Source: an uncultured Christensenella sp. (GTDB taxonomy: Bacteria > Bacillota > Clostridia > Christensenellales > Borkfalkiaceae). Taken from it: DNA of 64,000 nucleotides. The DNA lies in assembly GCA_910579705.1 (NCBI GenBank), contig CAJTUI010000010.1:1-64000 (forward strand), written 5' to 3'. Position 1 is the first letter of the stretch; the number at the start of each line of letters is the position of its first letter. Position numbers and translations under genes: made by a program. Positions 36,501-43,749 of this stretch are shown piece after piece. The notes below the pieces were generated by a model, which was not told the DNA's origin, made no database searches, and worked only from the letters and a program-made list of their open reading frames with translations.

Positions 36501-37128
36501 CGTCTTCTTTATTGAGATAATGCACGTCGTTCGTGGCGACAAGCTGAACGCCGATTTCGTTCGCAAGCTTAACAAGCAGCGGTAAAATCCGCCTCTCTTC
36601 TTCAATACCGTGGTCCTGTATCTCGATATAGAAGTCCTCGCCGAATATGTCTTTCATATACAGCGCAAGCTCTTTCGCGCCTTCGTAGTCGCCCGCAAGC
36701 AACCGTCTGGGCACGCCGCCAGCAAGACACGCGGAAAGGCATATTACGCCCTCCGAGTGCTCTTTTAAGACCTTGTAATCGATTTTGGGCTTATAATAAA
36801 ACCCGTCCACGAACGCCATAGAATCGAGCTGGACGAGATTTATATACCCCTTTCTGTTTTTCGCAAGCAGGATAAGATGCTCGGCCGTGTTGGACGATTT
36901 ATCGTTCATATCCTTAGTCAGGTAAAATTCACAGCCGATTATGTATTTTAATCCCGCAACCGCCGCCTTTTCGGCAAGCTGTAACGTTCCGTACATATTG
37001 CCGTGGTCGGTAATGCAGACGGTGTCTATGCCGTTCGCCTTGCAGTGCGATATGAGATTATCGATTTTACAGGCGCCGTCAAGCAGCGAGTATTCGGTGT
37101 GTAAGTGAAGATGAACGAAATCAGTCAT
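33529..37128 (-). CDS. dnaE: DNA polymerase III subunit alpha
   Basis: 1199 residues from the ATG at 37128 (GAGGT 5 bases upstream); the frame is open to 37161 inside whiA. Domains in order: PHP (FVHLHLHTEYSLLDGACK, then CITDHGNMYG), polymerase core with GPGRGSG near 360 and MPDFDIDF near 400, the thumb and fingers with RQTGIHAAG, the beta-clamp and HhH region, and a C-terminal OB fold (ITMSGIISSFRRTMTKR). This is the DnaE1 type. Its start is 7 bases from the whiA stop, so it is co-transcribed with murB, the PHP gene and whiA. It is the replicative polymerase or the partner of a PolC encoded elsewhere. Confidence 0.97.
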   Translation of the reverse strand: MTDFVHLHLHTEYSLLDGACKIDNLISHCKANGIDTVCITDHGNMYGTLQLAEKAAVAGLKYIIGCEFYLTKDMNDKSSNTAEHLILLAKNRKGYINLVQLDSMAFVDGFYYKPKIDYKVLKEHSEGVICLSACLAGGVPRRLLAGDYEGAKELALYMKDIFGEDFYIEIQDHGIEEERRILPLLVKLANEIGVQLVATNDVHYLNKEDAEMQDVLMCIQMKKQLDDPKRMKFSTNEFYFKTGDEMAALFPNLPQAISNTRVIADKVTEPAFKLNKKGYPEKDNTLIPTYTPPDGSTAVEYLRKLTAEGLVKRYGTPTQRELDRAEYELGIICGMGYADYYLVVWDFINWSKEQGIPVGPGRGSGVSSIVAYSIGITDVEPLQYDLLFERFLNPDRVSMPDFDIDFCTDRREETIEYVRRKYGKENVCQIVTFGTMAAKNSIKDVGRVMRVPYSETDRLTKIMDGKTSIGDLLGRRIDGALKKFEAERDEDKKAELEGKLNELKAARNGEFCEIYETDEALRRVIDMALKIEGMPRQTGIHAAGVVICQKRIADNVPLSRNGEDVTTQFVAKEIESLGMLKMDFLALVTLTDIKKCVDYIKEDFGREIDFDKIGYNDSGAYALISDGDTDGVFQLEAGGMKRFMKTLKPDCLEDLIAGVSLYRPGPMKFIDSFCNRKHGVESITYDCAAEEQILKVTYGIPVYQEQVMQIFQFLAGFSLGEADLVRRAMGKKDKKTLMAQKEKFINGGISDINGSAIKGCVNNGISAEVANKIFGDMEGFASYAFNKSHAAAYAVLAYQTAWLKRYYCKEFICALLNNRLSKIDEITKYVIYLKDKGYKVFPPDINKSKTVFTVENDGVRFGLSALKGAGQAVVDTIIEERKKNGNFRDFPDFVSRCVNVLNSRLVEGLIFAGAFDEMGVSRSQLAEVYEGLCNRAKAISKQRNSAQMSLFGDIIEEEKLDVVYPDIPEYELNEKLSKEKLVLGVYVSGHPFEKYMHSFPDCTFDCSFMDDYVEDEDGNRTYNRISDGIHITMSGIISSFRRTMTKRTGNYMAFLTIEDVYGSLECVCFPSAYEKFKGDIANDKIVKVKGKLDVDAEKGVSLIIDELEAVDFSKAANGGEPVKEKRVEPVLWLNASKLDEDSFDEFLNMLSNYEGNTVCKIVRGGKCYKLPDGVNYCRGLLAELATFIATEDIKFVDKT

Positions 37129-37135
37129 ATATACC

Positions 37136-38092
37136 TCAATCCCGACCGAGCGATTTAGCAAGTTCGAGTATTTTTCTCATTCGGTGATTAATACAGCTTT
37201 TGGATATGTTCAGTCTTTCGGCAAGCTCTTGCATAGACGCGTTTTTATCCGCAAGCCTTGCCGCCGCAACGTCGAAAAGCAGTTTATCTAGGCTTTGAAG
37301 TCCCACGGTCGCGGAAATAATTTCTATCGCCCTGACCTGATTTACCGACGCGGTAACCGTTTTGTCTATGTTCGAAACCGAGCAGTTGTTTATCCTGTTT
37401 GCGTTGTTGGTCTTGTCTTTCAGCTCTACTATTCTGTTGAGCTTATTAAGACATTCGTTTGCTGAAATTATATGCAGTACGTCGGAAATTACTTCCTTGC
37501 TCTTTACGTACACCACCGAGGAATCCTTTCTGGAAACAAGTTTCGCCAGTATCTCGAAATCGCACAAAAGTTCGCAAAAATCTCCCGCGGCAAGCTTGTT
37601 TGAAAATACTATTTCGAAATGATAGCCCGTGCGGCTGTACGTTCCCTCCTCGGGCAGGGTGCAACTGCCGCCGCCGAGAAACGCGCCCTTTATATACGCG
37701 GCTTTACAGCAATCGTTTCCGATAATTTTTTCGTCTATACCTAAAATGAGATAAACTCCGCCGTCGTTTTCGCCGATAATTCCAAGCTCTGCCAAAAGCC
37801 TCTGCGCCTTATCGCCCACGCACTCGAAAGTCAGCTTGTCCCTTCCGCTCAAAACGTCGAATTTGGCGCCCGTTACGGTCAGGTGCAGGCTGAACGCGCT
37901 TTCCAGTATGTCAGATATAAACTCCGCCGTGCTTTCGTTTTCGGTCGTAATTTCGAAACCGAAACTGCCGTTGCGCGAAATAACGCTGCCGCTGGTGCGT
38001 ATAAACGCAGAAACGAGCGCAAGGCGGCAACACCTTTCCTCGGGGATAGCCGAAGTTATTTCGTTTTTAATTTCTTCGGTAAAGTTCAACAT
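37136..38092 (-). CDS. whiA: WhiA-type DNA-binding protein
   Basis: 318 residues from the ATG at 38092, which overlaps the region of the upstream stop (TGATATG). The N-terminal part is the paired LAGLIDADG homing-endonuclease-like fold (CCKAAYIKGAFLGGGSCTLP, then YHFEIVFSNKLAA) and the C-terminus is the WhiA helix-turn-helix (MQELAERLNISKSCINHRM). In Gram-positive bacteria it affects cell division and chromosome segregation. The usual neighbour rapZ is missing; a PHP gene takes its place. Confidence 0.95.
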   Translation of the reverse strand: MLNFTEEIKNEITSAIPEERCCRLALVSAFIRTSGSVISRNGSFGFEITTENESTAEFISDILESAFSLHLTVTGAKFDVLSGRDKLTFECVGDKAQRLLAELGIIGENDGGVYLILGIDEKIIGNDCCKAAYIKGAFLGGGSCTLPEEGTYSRTGYHFEIVFSNKLAAGDFCELLCDFEILAKLVSRKDSSVVYVKSKEVISDVLHIISANECLNKLNRIVELKDKTNNANRINNCSVSNIDKTVTASVNQVRAIEIISATVGLQSLDKLLFDVAAARLADKNASMQELAERLNISKSCINHRMRKILELAKSLGRD

Positions 38093-38093
38093 A

Positions 38094-38870
38094 TCAAAGT
38101 TTTTCCGCTTTATAGGCCGCAAGCCTGAATTTCGGCAGTCTGCCGTCAATATTGTCTATCTGCGTAAGCGGGATTTCCGCCTGCGACAAAAGCTCTTCCG
38201 CAATCTTCGTATCGCCCACCCTGTCCGCTGAGTGCGCGTCGCTGTCTATTACGAACCGCACGCCCGTAGCCGCCATTTCGTTCAGTTCCTCGGCGGAAAC
38301 GTGGCGTTTTTTGGTATTTATTTCTATATACGTTCCGTAGTCCGCGCAACACTTGGCCACTTCGACAAGGTTGCAATACGACTTGAAGTTTATGTGAGTT
38401 ATTATATCGATAGGATTATTTTTAACCGCATTGACAAGCGCGCGCGTAGTGTTCGCGACAACCTTGTCCGACGGCTTTATTCCGAATTTGTACGCGGAAT
38501 AATTCTTGATAAAAATTCTGTACATATCCGAAAGGCTTTTGTATTTCAGGACTTCGTGGATACCGCATAGATATATGTCGAAGTGCTCCAAATCGCTCTT
38601 CTTCATTTCCGTATCGCCGCCGAGAGAGGTTAAGTTGCTTTCCATACCCAACAAAACTTTCACGCCGGTAATCTTTTCGGCCTCGGTAATTTCCGCGCGT
38701 ATGTCGCAAAGATTTCTGCGTTTGAGTCCGAAAAGTAAATGATTGAAACCGTGGTCGGTAATACCGAGCTGTTGAAGCCCCTTTTCCTTTGCGGCAACCG
38801 CGTTTTCAAGCACGGTGTTTTTCCCGTGCGAATACGGTGTATGAGTATGATAATCAGCCGTAAGAATCAT
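38094..38870 (-). CDS. PHP-domain phosphoesterase (YcdX/HisK-like)
   Basis: 258 residues. Metal-binding PHP motifs are clear: the first DYHTHTPYSHG, then GITDHGF, the Glu in LLGMESN, GIHE, DIITHINF and finally VIDSDAHSADRVGD. This is a trinuclear-metal phosphatase fold; substrates of this subgroup are mostly unknown and histidinol phosphatase activity is only one option. It overlaps murB by one base and nearly abuts whiA, so it belongs to the murB-whiA-dnaE operon. Confidence 0.88.
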   Translation of the reverse strand: MILTADYHTHTPYSHGKNTVLENAVAAKEKGLQQLGITDHGFNHLLFGLKRRNLCDIRAEITEAEKITGVKVLLGMESNLTSLGGDTEMKKSDLEHFDIYLCGIHEVLKYKSLSDMYRIFIKNYSAYKFGIKPSDKVVANTTRALVNAVKNNPIDIITHINFKSYCNLVEVAKCCADYGTYIEINTKKRHVSAEELNEMAATGVRFVIDSDAHSADRVGDTKIAEELLSQAEIPLTQIDNIDGRLPKFRLAAYKAEKL

Positions 38871-39760
38871 TAAAAATCTCCTATGTAAATAACCTCTTCT
38901 TCCAGATTTATCCCGTCTGTTTCAAAAACTTTGCGCTTTACTTCTTTAATCAAAGCGTAAACGTCGGAAGACGAATTTCCCGTATTCATAATAAAATTGC
39001 CGTGCTCTCCGCTGACGAACGCCCCGCCGCGCGAAAGCCCCTTCAATCCCGCGTCGTCGATAATCTTTCCCGCCGAAACTCCGTCGGGATTTTTAAAGAC
39101 GCAACCGCAACTTTTTCCCTTGGGCAAGGCGTTTCTTCCTTTAAGGCGGGTTTGGATATTTTTCCTGACGGTTTCTTTATCTTGCGGCTTCAATTTGAAC
39201 TCCGCGCCCAAAATCAAGCCGTTTATGTCACGCATAATACTATATTTATTGCCAAAATTACAGCTTTTATTTGAAATATCCCTCAATTTACCGTCAAAGA
39301 ACTTTACTTTTATAATTTCCCCGCACACGTATCGTCCTGCCGCACCACCGTTCATAAACGCAAGCCCGCCGCAAGTCGCGGGTATTCCCGCAAGGTATTC
39401 TAGCCCGCTTAAACTATTGTCAACGCAGAATTTAAGCATTTCTCCGACGTTTGTCCCAGCAAGACAGAACGCGGTATCCTCGCCCGTTAAATACATTCCT
39501 TTCATTTTGCGCGTGCATATAACCGAGCCGTCAAACGGCTTATCCGAGGCCAGAACGTTGGAACCGTTGCCAAGCGTAACGAACTTTTCTCCGCTCGCTT
39601 TCAGATACTTATAAACGCAGACCGCCTGTCGTATGTTTTTAGGAAAATATGCTTTCGCGGCGGTGCCGCCGCACCCATACGTGGTATGCTTTGCGAAACT
39701 GAAATTCTCTTCGCAGTCCACCGTTCCGACGATTGTCCGCAACCTTTCGATATCCATCAT
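38870..39760 (-). CDS. murB: UDP-N-acetylenolpyruvoylglucosamine reductase
   Basis: 296 residues starting at 39760 behind AAGGGCGG (the frame is open a few codons more). FAD-dependent reductase of peptidoglycan precursor synthesis. FAD-binding segments are TYGCGGTAAKAYFP, LGNGSNVLASD and AGIPATCGGLAFMNGGA. The C-terminal SCGCVFKNPDG has Cys where many MurB proteins have the proton-donor Ser, a substitution seen in some type II enzymes. It is short and lacks the type I Tyr loop, so type II. First clear cell-wall gene of the operon. Confidence 0.95.
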   Translation of the reverse strand: MMDIERLRTIVGTVDCEENFSFAKHTTYGCGGTAAKAYFPKNIRQAVCVYKYLKASGEKFVTLGNGSNVLASDKPFDGSVICTRKMKGMYLTGEDTAFCLAGTNVGEMLKFCVDNSLSGLEYLAGIPATCGGLAFMNGGAAGRYVCGEIIKVKFFDGKLRDISNKSCNFGNKYSIMRDINGLILGAEFKLKPQDKETVRKNIQTRLKGRNALPKGKSCGCVFKNPDGVSAGKIIDDAGLKGLSRGGAFVSGEHGNFIMNTGNSSSDVYALIKEVKRKVFETDGINLEEEVIYIGDF

Positions 39761-39800
39761 ACCGCCCTTATATAATAACATTTATTTTTAGGTTTTACAA

Positions 39801-40703
39801 TTATTTAAGAATGGTTTTCAACATATTTATGTCGCCGCCCGAAATTAAATTTTTAAGTTTGGCGGCGGTATCCGCGCTTACAGGCGCAGTTAATTTATAT
39901 TCATATTTCAGCCCGAGCAGATTTTTCATTTCGTCGTCGTACGACACTCCGTCGGACAACATTCCTATCCTGTCCACCTCTCCCGTTCGACCCATAAGAT
40001 ATCTTATGTAACTTTCCGACTGTTCGACACTTTTACTCCCCGCCACAACGGAAATATTCTGATACAGGTCGTTAAACTCGGTTACGGGCTTTACCGCAAA
40101 CGACACCTCGCGCGTTTTAAGTCTGTATACGTCGCGTTGCGTACCGAGCAGATACTTATAGTCGCCGTTTATAAGCTTTACGTACGCGCCCGTGGACTTC
40201 TCCGTCTTTGCGCCGTTCAAGCCAGTAAACAGGGCCGCCGCCCCGATTAAATTGTCTTTACCCGCGTTTATGACGGTATTCTGCGCGGATACGTCTTTAA
40301 AGTCCGACGAGGTGTCCAGCGTAAGAATGCAATAGCCGCCGCGGCACCAGCACGTATAGGACGAAACGTAACTTTCCAGCCCGTACGTGCCCGCGCCGTA
40401 AGAAACGACGTCGGGAAATATTTTATTTGACATATTCAGCCGCGCGGCCTCGGCCGATAACGAAATAACGTTGACGTAGCAGCCGCTCGATTTAGTGAAA
40501 TCGTTGCCGACCTTTTGCAGAAAATCCGCGCGCGATCCTCTTCCGCCCTCGAAACTGTCAATCTGCCATACGGTAATCATACCGCTGTTATCCTGAATTT
40601 TGCTTTCGTCCTTTTTAAACAGCAGACACATAAAAGCTATGAACGCGCCAAGGCACAACAGAAGGCATACAAAGTACTTTATTTTGGGTATAAATTTTCT
40701 CAT
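39801..40703 (-). CDS. Solute-binding-like membrane-anchored protein
   Basis: 300 residues with one N-terminal hydrophobic segment (YFVCLLLCLGAFIAFMCLLF) and no lipobox, so it is membrane anchored or secreted. The mature part resembles a shortened family 1 extracellular solute-binding protein (MITVWQIDSFEGGRGSRADFLQKV, IFPDVVSYGAGTYGLE, later VSFAVKPVTEFNDLY). It lies 40 bases upstream of murB on the same strand with no transporter genes nearby, so a sensory or scaffold role is possible. There is no ribosome binding site before the ATG; a structured leader precedes it. Confidence 0.72.
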   Translation of the reverse strand: MRKFIPKIKYFVCLLLCLGAFIAFMCLLFKKDESKIQDNSGMITVWQIDSFEGGRGSRADFLQKVGNDFTKSSGCYVNVISLSAEAARLNMSNKIFPDVVSYGAGTYGLESYVSSYTCWCRGGYCILTLDTSSDFKDVSAQNTVINAGKDNLIGAAALFTGLNGAKTEKSTGAYVKLINGDYKYLLGTQRDVYRLKTREVSFAVKPVTEFNDLYQNISVVAGSKSVEQSESYIRYLMGRTGEVDRIGMLSDGVSYDDEMKNLLGLKYEYKLTAPVSADTAAKLKNLISGGDINMLKTILK

Positions 40704-40868
40704 ACATTATTGTACTTAGCAACGCCCCCGAAAATTCATAGGGGAGCAACCGTAATTATATGGTTGCTCCCCCGCTCACAGGTCAAAGCGTTAAAGCCGG
40801 TTTAACCTGTAAGCTATATATAAAGCGCTTGCGCCTGTAATCTTAATATGCGTACGCCTGAAAAATTT
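40704..40868 (-). promoter_or_regulatory. Structured leader of unknown class
   Basis: Two clear hairpins on the minus strand: one at 40810-40778 (ACAGGT with ACCTGT plus an inner TTTAA/TTAAA pairing) and one at 40772-40741 (GGGGAGCAACC, 10-base loop). A second copy of GTTGCT at 40723-40718, about 15 bases before the ATG, could displace the second hairpin arm. A weak TTAAGA-18-TATATA promoter may lie upstream. No known riboswitch motif was recognised. No protein gene fits. Confidence 0.5.
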
Positions 40869-40871
40869 ATA

Positions 40872-40910
40872 CAAAAAAAGACGGCGTATTGCCGTCTTTT
40901 TATTTTATTT
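40872..40910. terminator. Intrinsic terminator after yebC
   Basis: AAAAAGACGGC, loop GTATT, GCCGTCTTTTT with A/T tracts on both sides. It closes the yebC unit at its 3' end. Confidence 0.85.
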
Positions 40911-41646
40911 ATTCCTCAACTTCTTCCGGAAACTCAACGTTATGGTAAACGTCCTGAACGTCGTCAAGCTCTTCCAGCTTGTCCAGCATCTTTTTGAAAG
41001 TTTCAAGCTTGTCGCCGTCAAGAGTTATATAATTCTGCGGTATCATTTTAATCGCGGCTTCAAGGAAAGTAACCTTCTTGTCCTCGAAATACTTTCTTAC
41101 TGCGGAGAACTGCTCGGGCGCGGTGTAAATCTCGTAAACGTCGTCCTGAGCCACAAAATCGTCCGCCTCGGCTTCCAGACAGTATTCCATCATAGTGTCC
41201 TCGTCAAGCGCAACGGTGCGTTCTATAACGATAACACCCTTGGAATCAAACATATAGGATACGCAACCGTTGTTGCCCATCTGTCCGCCGCATTTCGACA
41301 TTGTGGAACGTATGTCGCCCGCGGTTCTGTTAACGTTGTCCGTAAGAGTGTTGATTATCACCGCCGAACCGGCAATACCGTAGCCCTCGTAGGTGAGTTC
41401 TTTGTAGTCTTTATCGCCAAGCTCGCCCGCGGCTTTCGCTATCGAGCGCTTGATATTTTCGTTGGGCATATTCGCCGCTTTGGCCTTTGCGATAACATCC
41501 GCAAGTTTGGAGTTTGTATCGGGGTTGGGATTGTTTTTTGCGGCAACCGCAAGCTCCCTGCCTATTTTAGTAAATATCGCTCCGCGCGCCGCGTCTGTCT
41601 TTCCTTTTTTAGCGGCTATATTGTGCCATTTAGAATGTCCTGACAT
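40909..41646 (-). CDS. yebC: YebC/PmpR-family protein
   Basis: 245 residues. N-terminal MSGHSKWHNIAAKKGKTDAA is the family signature, followed by GAVIF-like ARGAIFTKIGREL and the acidic middle domain (CLEAEADDFVAQDDVYEIY). Known members act as DNA-binding regulators or relieve ribosome stalling at proline runs. AGAGGT precedes the ATG. It lies 3 bases after the methyltransferase gene, so the two are co-transcribed. Confidence 0.95.
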   Translation of the reverse strand: MSGHSKWHNIAAKKGKTDAARGAIFTKIGRELAVAAKNNPNPDTNSKLADVIAKAKAANMPNENIKRSIAKAAGELGDKDYKELTYEGYGIAGSAVIINTLTDNVNRTAGDIRSTMSKCGGQMGNNGCVSYMFDSKGVIVIERTVALDEDTMMEYCLEAEADDFVAQDDVYEIYTAPEQFSAVRKYFEDKKVTFLEAAIKMIPQNYITLDGDKLETFKKMLDKLEELDDVQDVYHNVEFPEEVEE

Positions 41647-41649
41647 ATT

Positions 41650-42381
41650 TTACCTCTGATTTTTATTTTTAAGCGCATACATAGCAATCCCCGCCGATAC
41701 CGCCGCATTTAAGCTTTCACAGGTATCGCGCATAGGAATTTTTACGGTATACGACGCTCTGTCTTTTACTTCTTCGCTAATGCCTCCGCCCTCGTTGCCT
41801 ATGCAAAGACAAAACTTTTCGGGCGGAGAAAATCCGAAGATATTCTCTCCGTTCATATTCGCGCAGATAAGCGGCACGCCGCTCAAAACGCCGAGTATTT
41901 CTTCCCTGCAGCCCTGATAAACGTTCACGAAAAATATCCCGCTCATACTGGCGCGCACGGCCTTGGGCGAATATGCGTCCGTACAGTTGATAAGATAAAT
42001 CTCGCCGTAGCCCGCCGCGTTCGCCGTCCTTATAACAGTGCCGAGATTGCCCGGGTCTTGAAGACAGTCAAGCAAAATGCAACTGCCCGAGGGCGGTTTC
42101 AATTTGTTTTCGGGCATTTTTACAACAGCCGCAACGCCCTGCGGAGTTTTTTCGTCCGAAATGCTTTTGAAAACGCTTTCGCTAACTATCGTTGCGGACG
42201 GAAAAAGCGAGGCAGTTTGCTCGGTGCAGATAATTCTGTCTATTTCGCATCCTGCCGAAATGCACTCCCTTACGGGCTTTATGCCTTCAACAAGATACAG
42301 TCCGTGCTGTTTTCTGTATTTCTTTTCCGACAGCGACGCGACCGTTTTAATAAGCGGATTGGATTTTGAAGTTATAATCAT
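41650..42381 (-). CDS. SpoU/TrmH-family rRNA methyltransferase
   Basis: 243 residues from ATG 42381 (a TTG at 42390 is possible; neither has a ribosome binding site). It is a SPOUT 2'-O-ribose methyltransferase: an N-terminal substrate-binding domain (KSNPLIKTVASLSEKKYRK, GLYLVEGIK), motif 1 DCLQDPGNLGTVIRTANA, motif 2 LCIGNEGGGISEEV and motif 3 VKIPMRDTCESLNAAVSAGIA at the knot. RlmB or TsnR-like roles are plausible. It is just after rplT and its terminator. Confidence 0.92.
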   Translation of the reverse strand: MIITSKSNPLIKTVASLSEKKYRKQHGLYLVEGIKPVRECISAGCEIDRIICTEQTASLFPSATIVSESVFKSISDEKTPQGVAAVVKMPENKLKPPSGSCILLDCLQDPGNLGTVIRTANAAGYGEIYLINCTDAYSPKAVRASMSGIFFVNVYQGCREEILGVLSGVPLICANMNGENIFGFSPPEKFCLCIGNEGGGISEEVKDRASYTVKIPMRDTCESLNAAVSAGIAMYALKNKNQR

Positions 42382-42397
42382 TATTATCAAGCAGATA

Positions 42398-42428
42398 TAA
42401 AAAATAAGCCCGCAGGCTTATTTTTATG
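42398..42428 (-). terminator. Intrinsic terminator after rplT
   Basis: AAATAAGCC, loop TGCG, GGCTTATTT with TTTTAT on the minus strand; it ends the infC-rpmI-rplT operon. The methyltransferase gene starts only about 20 bases later. Confidence 0.85.
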
Positions 42429-42429
42429 G

Positions 42430-42780
42430 TTATAAAGCTTGTTTCGCCTTAGCCGCGAGTTCGGAAAAAGCCTTGCTGTCGTTAACGGCAAGCTCTGCGA
42501 GAACTTTTCTGTTAAGGTTGATACCGGCGGTTTTAAGGCCGTGCATAAATTTAGAATACGAAAGTCCGTTGATTCTTGCCGCGGCGTTGATACGTGCAAT
42601 CCAGAGGCTGCGCATATCGCGTTTTCTGAGTCTTCTGCCGATATAGGCATAGTTTAAAGACTTCATAACTGCCTGACGGGCAATTCTGTAAGACTTGGAC
42701 TTGTTACCGAAATAGCCTTTGGAAAGGCGGAAAATCTTTCTACGCTTTTTTAAAGCGTTTACACTTCTCTTAATACGCAT
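42430..42780 (-). CDS. rplT: Ribosomal protein bL20
   Basis: 116 residues, the standard size. Starts MRIKRSVNALKKRRKIF with the typical basic extension, then GYFGNKSKSYRIA and AYIGRRLRKRDMRSLWI. 23S rRNA-binding early assembly protein of the large subunit. In Firmicutes it represses its own operon through the leader upstream of infC. GGAGG precedes it. Confidence 0.98.
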   Translation of the reverse strand: MRIKRSVNALKKRRKIFRLSKGYFGNKSKSYRIARQAVMKSLNYAYIGRRLRKRDMRSLWIARINAAARINGLSYSKFMHGLKTAGINLNRKVLAELAVNDSKAFSELAAKAKQAL

Positions 42781-42797
42781 TACTTTCTGTCCTCCTG

Positions 42798-42998
42798 TTA
42801 ATTCTTATAAGGAATCATAGCTTTCACGTTGGATTCCTGCGTAGACGAAACAAGCGTATTCTGACGCAAATTTCTCTTTCTCTTTCTGTTTTTGGTTTCA
42901 GCTTTGTGGTTCTTGCCGCCGTGGGGTCTTTTAACCTTGCCGGTCGAAGTGAGCCAGAAACGCTTTTTCGTGCCGCTGTGCGACTTCTGCTTAGGCAT
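42798..42998 (-). CDS. rpmI: Ribosomal protein bL35
   Basis: 66 residues from ATG 42998 with GGAGG 9 bases upstream. MPKQKSHSGTKKRFWLTSTG is diagnostic. Large-subunit protein between infC and rplT. Confidence 0.98.
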   Translation of the reverse strand: MPKQKSHSGTKKRFWLTSTGKVKRPHGGKNHKAETKNRKRKRNLRQNTLVSSTQESNVKAMIPYKN

Positions 42999-43037
42999 AA
43001 TTTTATCCTCCAATGAAATATTTCTAAGTTTTAAAAT

Positions 43038-43556
43038 TTAAGATTTTACGGGCGACAGCATCATTGTGATATTTCTGCCTTCCGTGGTGGGCTTTTTATC
43101 CTGAACGGCCTTTCCTTCAAGCCCGTCAAAGAAATCCTGCATAACCTTGACGCCCTGATACGAACGCGCGTTCTCGCGGCCCTTCATTCTTATGGAAACT
43201 TTAACTTTGTTTCCCGCTTCCAGAAATTTAAGGCACTGCTTGGTTTTTACCGCAATGTCGCCCACGTCAATCGTCATAGAAAGGCGTATTTCCTTAATTT
43301 CGATAACAGTCTGGTTTTTGCGGTTTTCCTTGTCCCTCTTCGCCTGCTCGTACTTGAATTTGGAATAATCCATAATTTTACATACGGGCGGATTTGCGTT
43401 GGGGGAAATTTTCACCAAATCAAGCCCTGCATCGTCCGCAAGATGCTGCGCGTCGCGGCCGGACATTACGCCCAACATCGCGCCGTCGCTTCCGATAACC
43501 CTGACTTCTCTGTCACGGATCGCTTCGTTAACGGAATATAAGTCCTTTATAATCAT
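43038..43556 (-). CDS. infC: Translation initiation factor IF-3
   Basis: 172 residues starting at ATG 43556 (GAGAGGT upstream); the open frame to 43655 lies in the leader and is not protein. Binds the 30S subunit and checks start-codon pairing. The N-domain contains SVNEAIRDREVRVIG, the linker has YSKFKYEQAKRDKENRKNQ, and the C-domain has KEIRLSMTIDVGD and VSIRMKGRENA. It uses ATG rather than the rare AUU start known from enterobacteria. Confidence 0.97.
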   Translation of the reverse strand: MIIKDLYSVNEAIRDREVRVIGSDGAMLGVMSGRDAQHLADDAGLDLVKISPNANPPVCKIMDYSKFKYEQAKRDKENRKNQTVIEIKEIRLSMTIDVGDIAVKTKQCLKFLEAGNKVKVSIRMKGRENARSYQGVKVMQDFFDGLEGKAVQDKKPTTEGRNITMMLSPVKS

Positions 43557-43700
43557 ATACCTCTCAATTATTTTGCCGAAAAAAATCGGGTTGCGAAAGC
43601 AACCCGAACTAATCTCAAAACGTGATAACGCTTTTAAAATTATTATCGGCCACACGGAATTTCCGTAAGGCGAAAGGGTTTGCCTTTGCTTAACAATAAT
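43557..43700 (-). promoter_or_regulatory. L20-type leader with attenuator upstream of infC
   Basis: A leader of about 140 bases between the promoter and infC. Its 3' part is an intrinsic terminator: TCGGGTTGC-GAAA-GCAACCCGA at 43607-43586 with a T tract at 43585-43579, about 22 bases before infC. The position and operon match the known L20 leader of Firmicutes, where L20 binding promotes premature termination. The upstream part (ACGGAAATTCCGT and GGCCGATAATAA) would form the antiterminating pseudoknot-like region; I did not verify the fold in detail. Confidence 0.75.
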
Positions 43701-43729
43701 ATATTACACTTTTTTTAGCGCCCTGTCAA
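43701..43729 (-). promoter_or_regulatory. Promoter of infC-rpmI-rplT
   Basis: Perfect TTGACA at 43729-43724, 17-base spacer, TAATAT at 43706-43701 on the minus strand. Confidence 0.85.
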
Positions 43730-43749
43730 TTGTTTTTCACACGTTTGAC

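Noticed and set aside
40741..40773. Hairpin as an intrinsic terminator
   Set aside because: The stem is strong but no T tract follows on either strand; treated as part of a structured leader instead.
40704..40868. 6S RNA or signal recognition particle RNA
   Set aside because: Two separate hairpins do not form the long rod with central bubble of 6S RNA, and the conserved SRP tetraloop region is absent.
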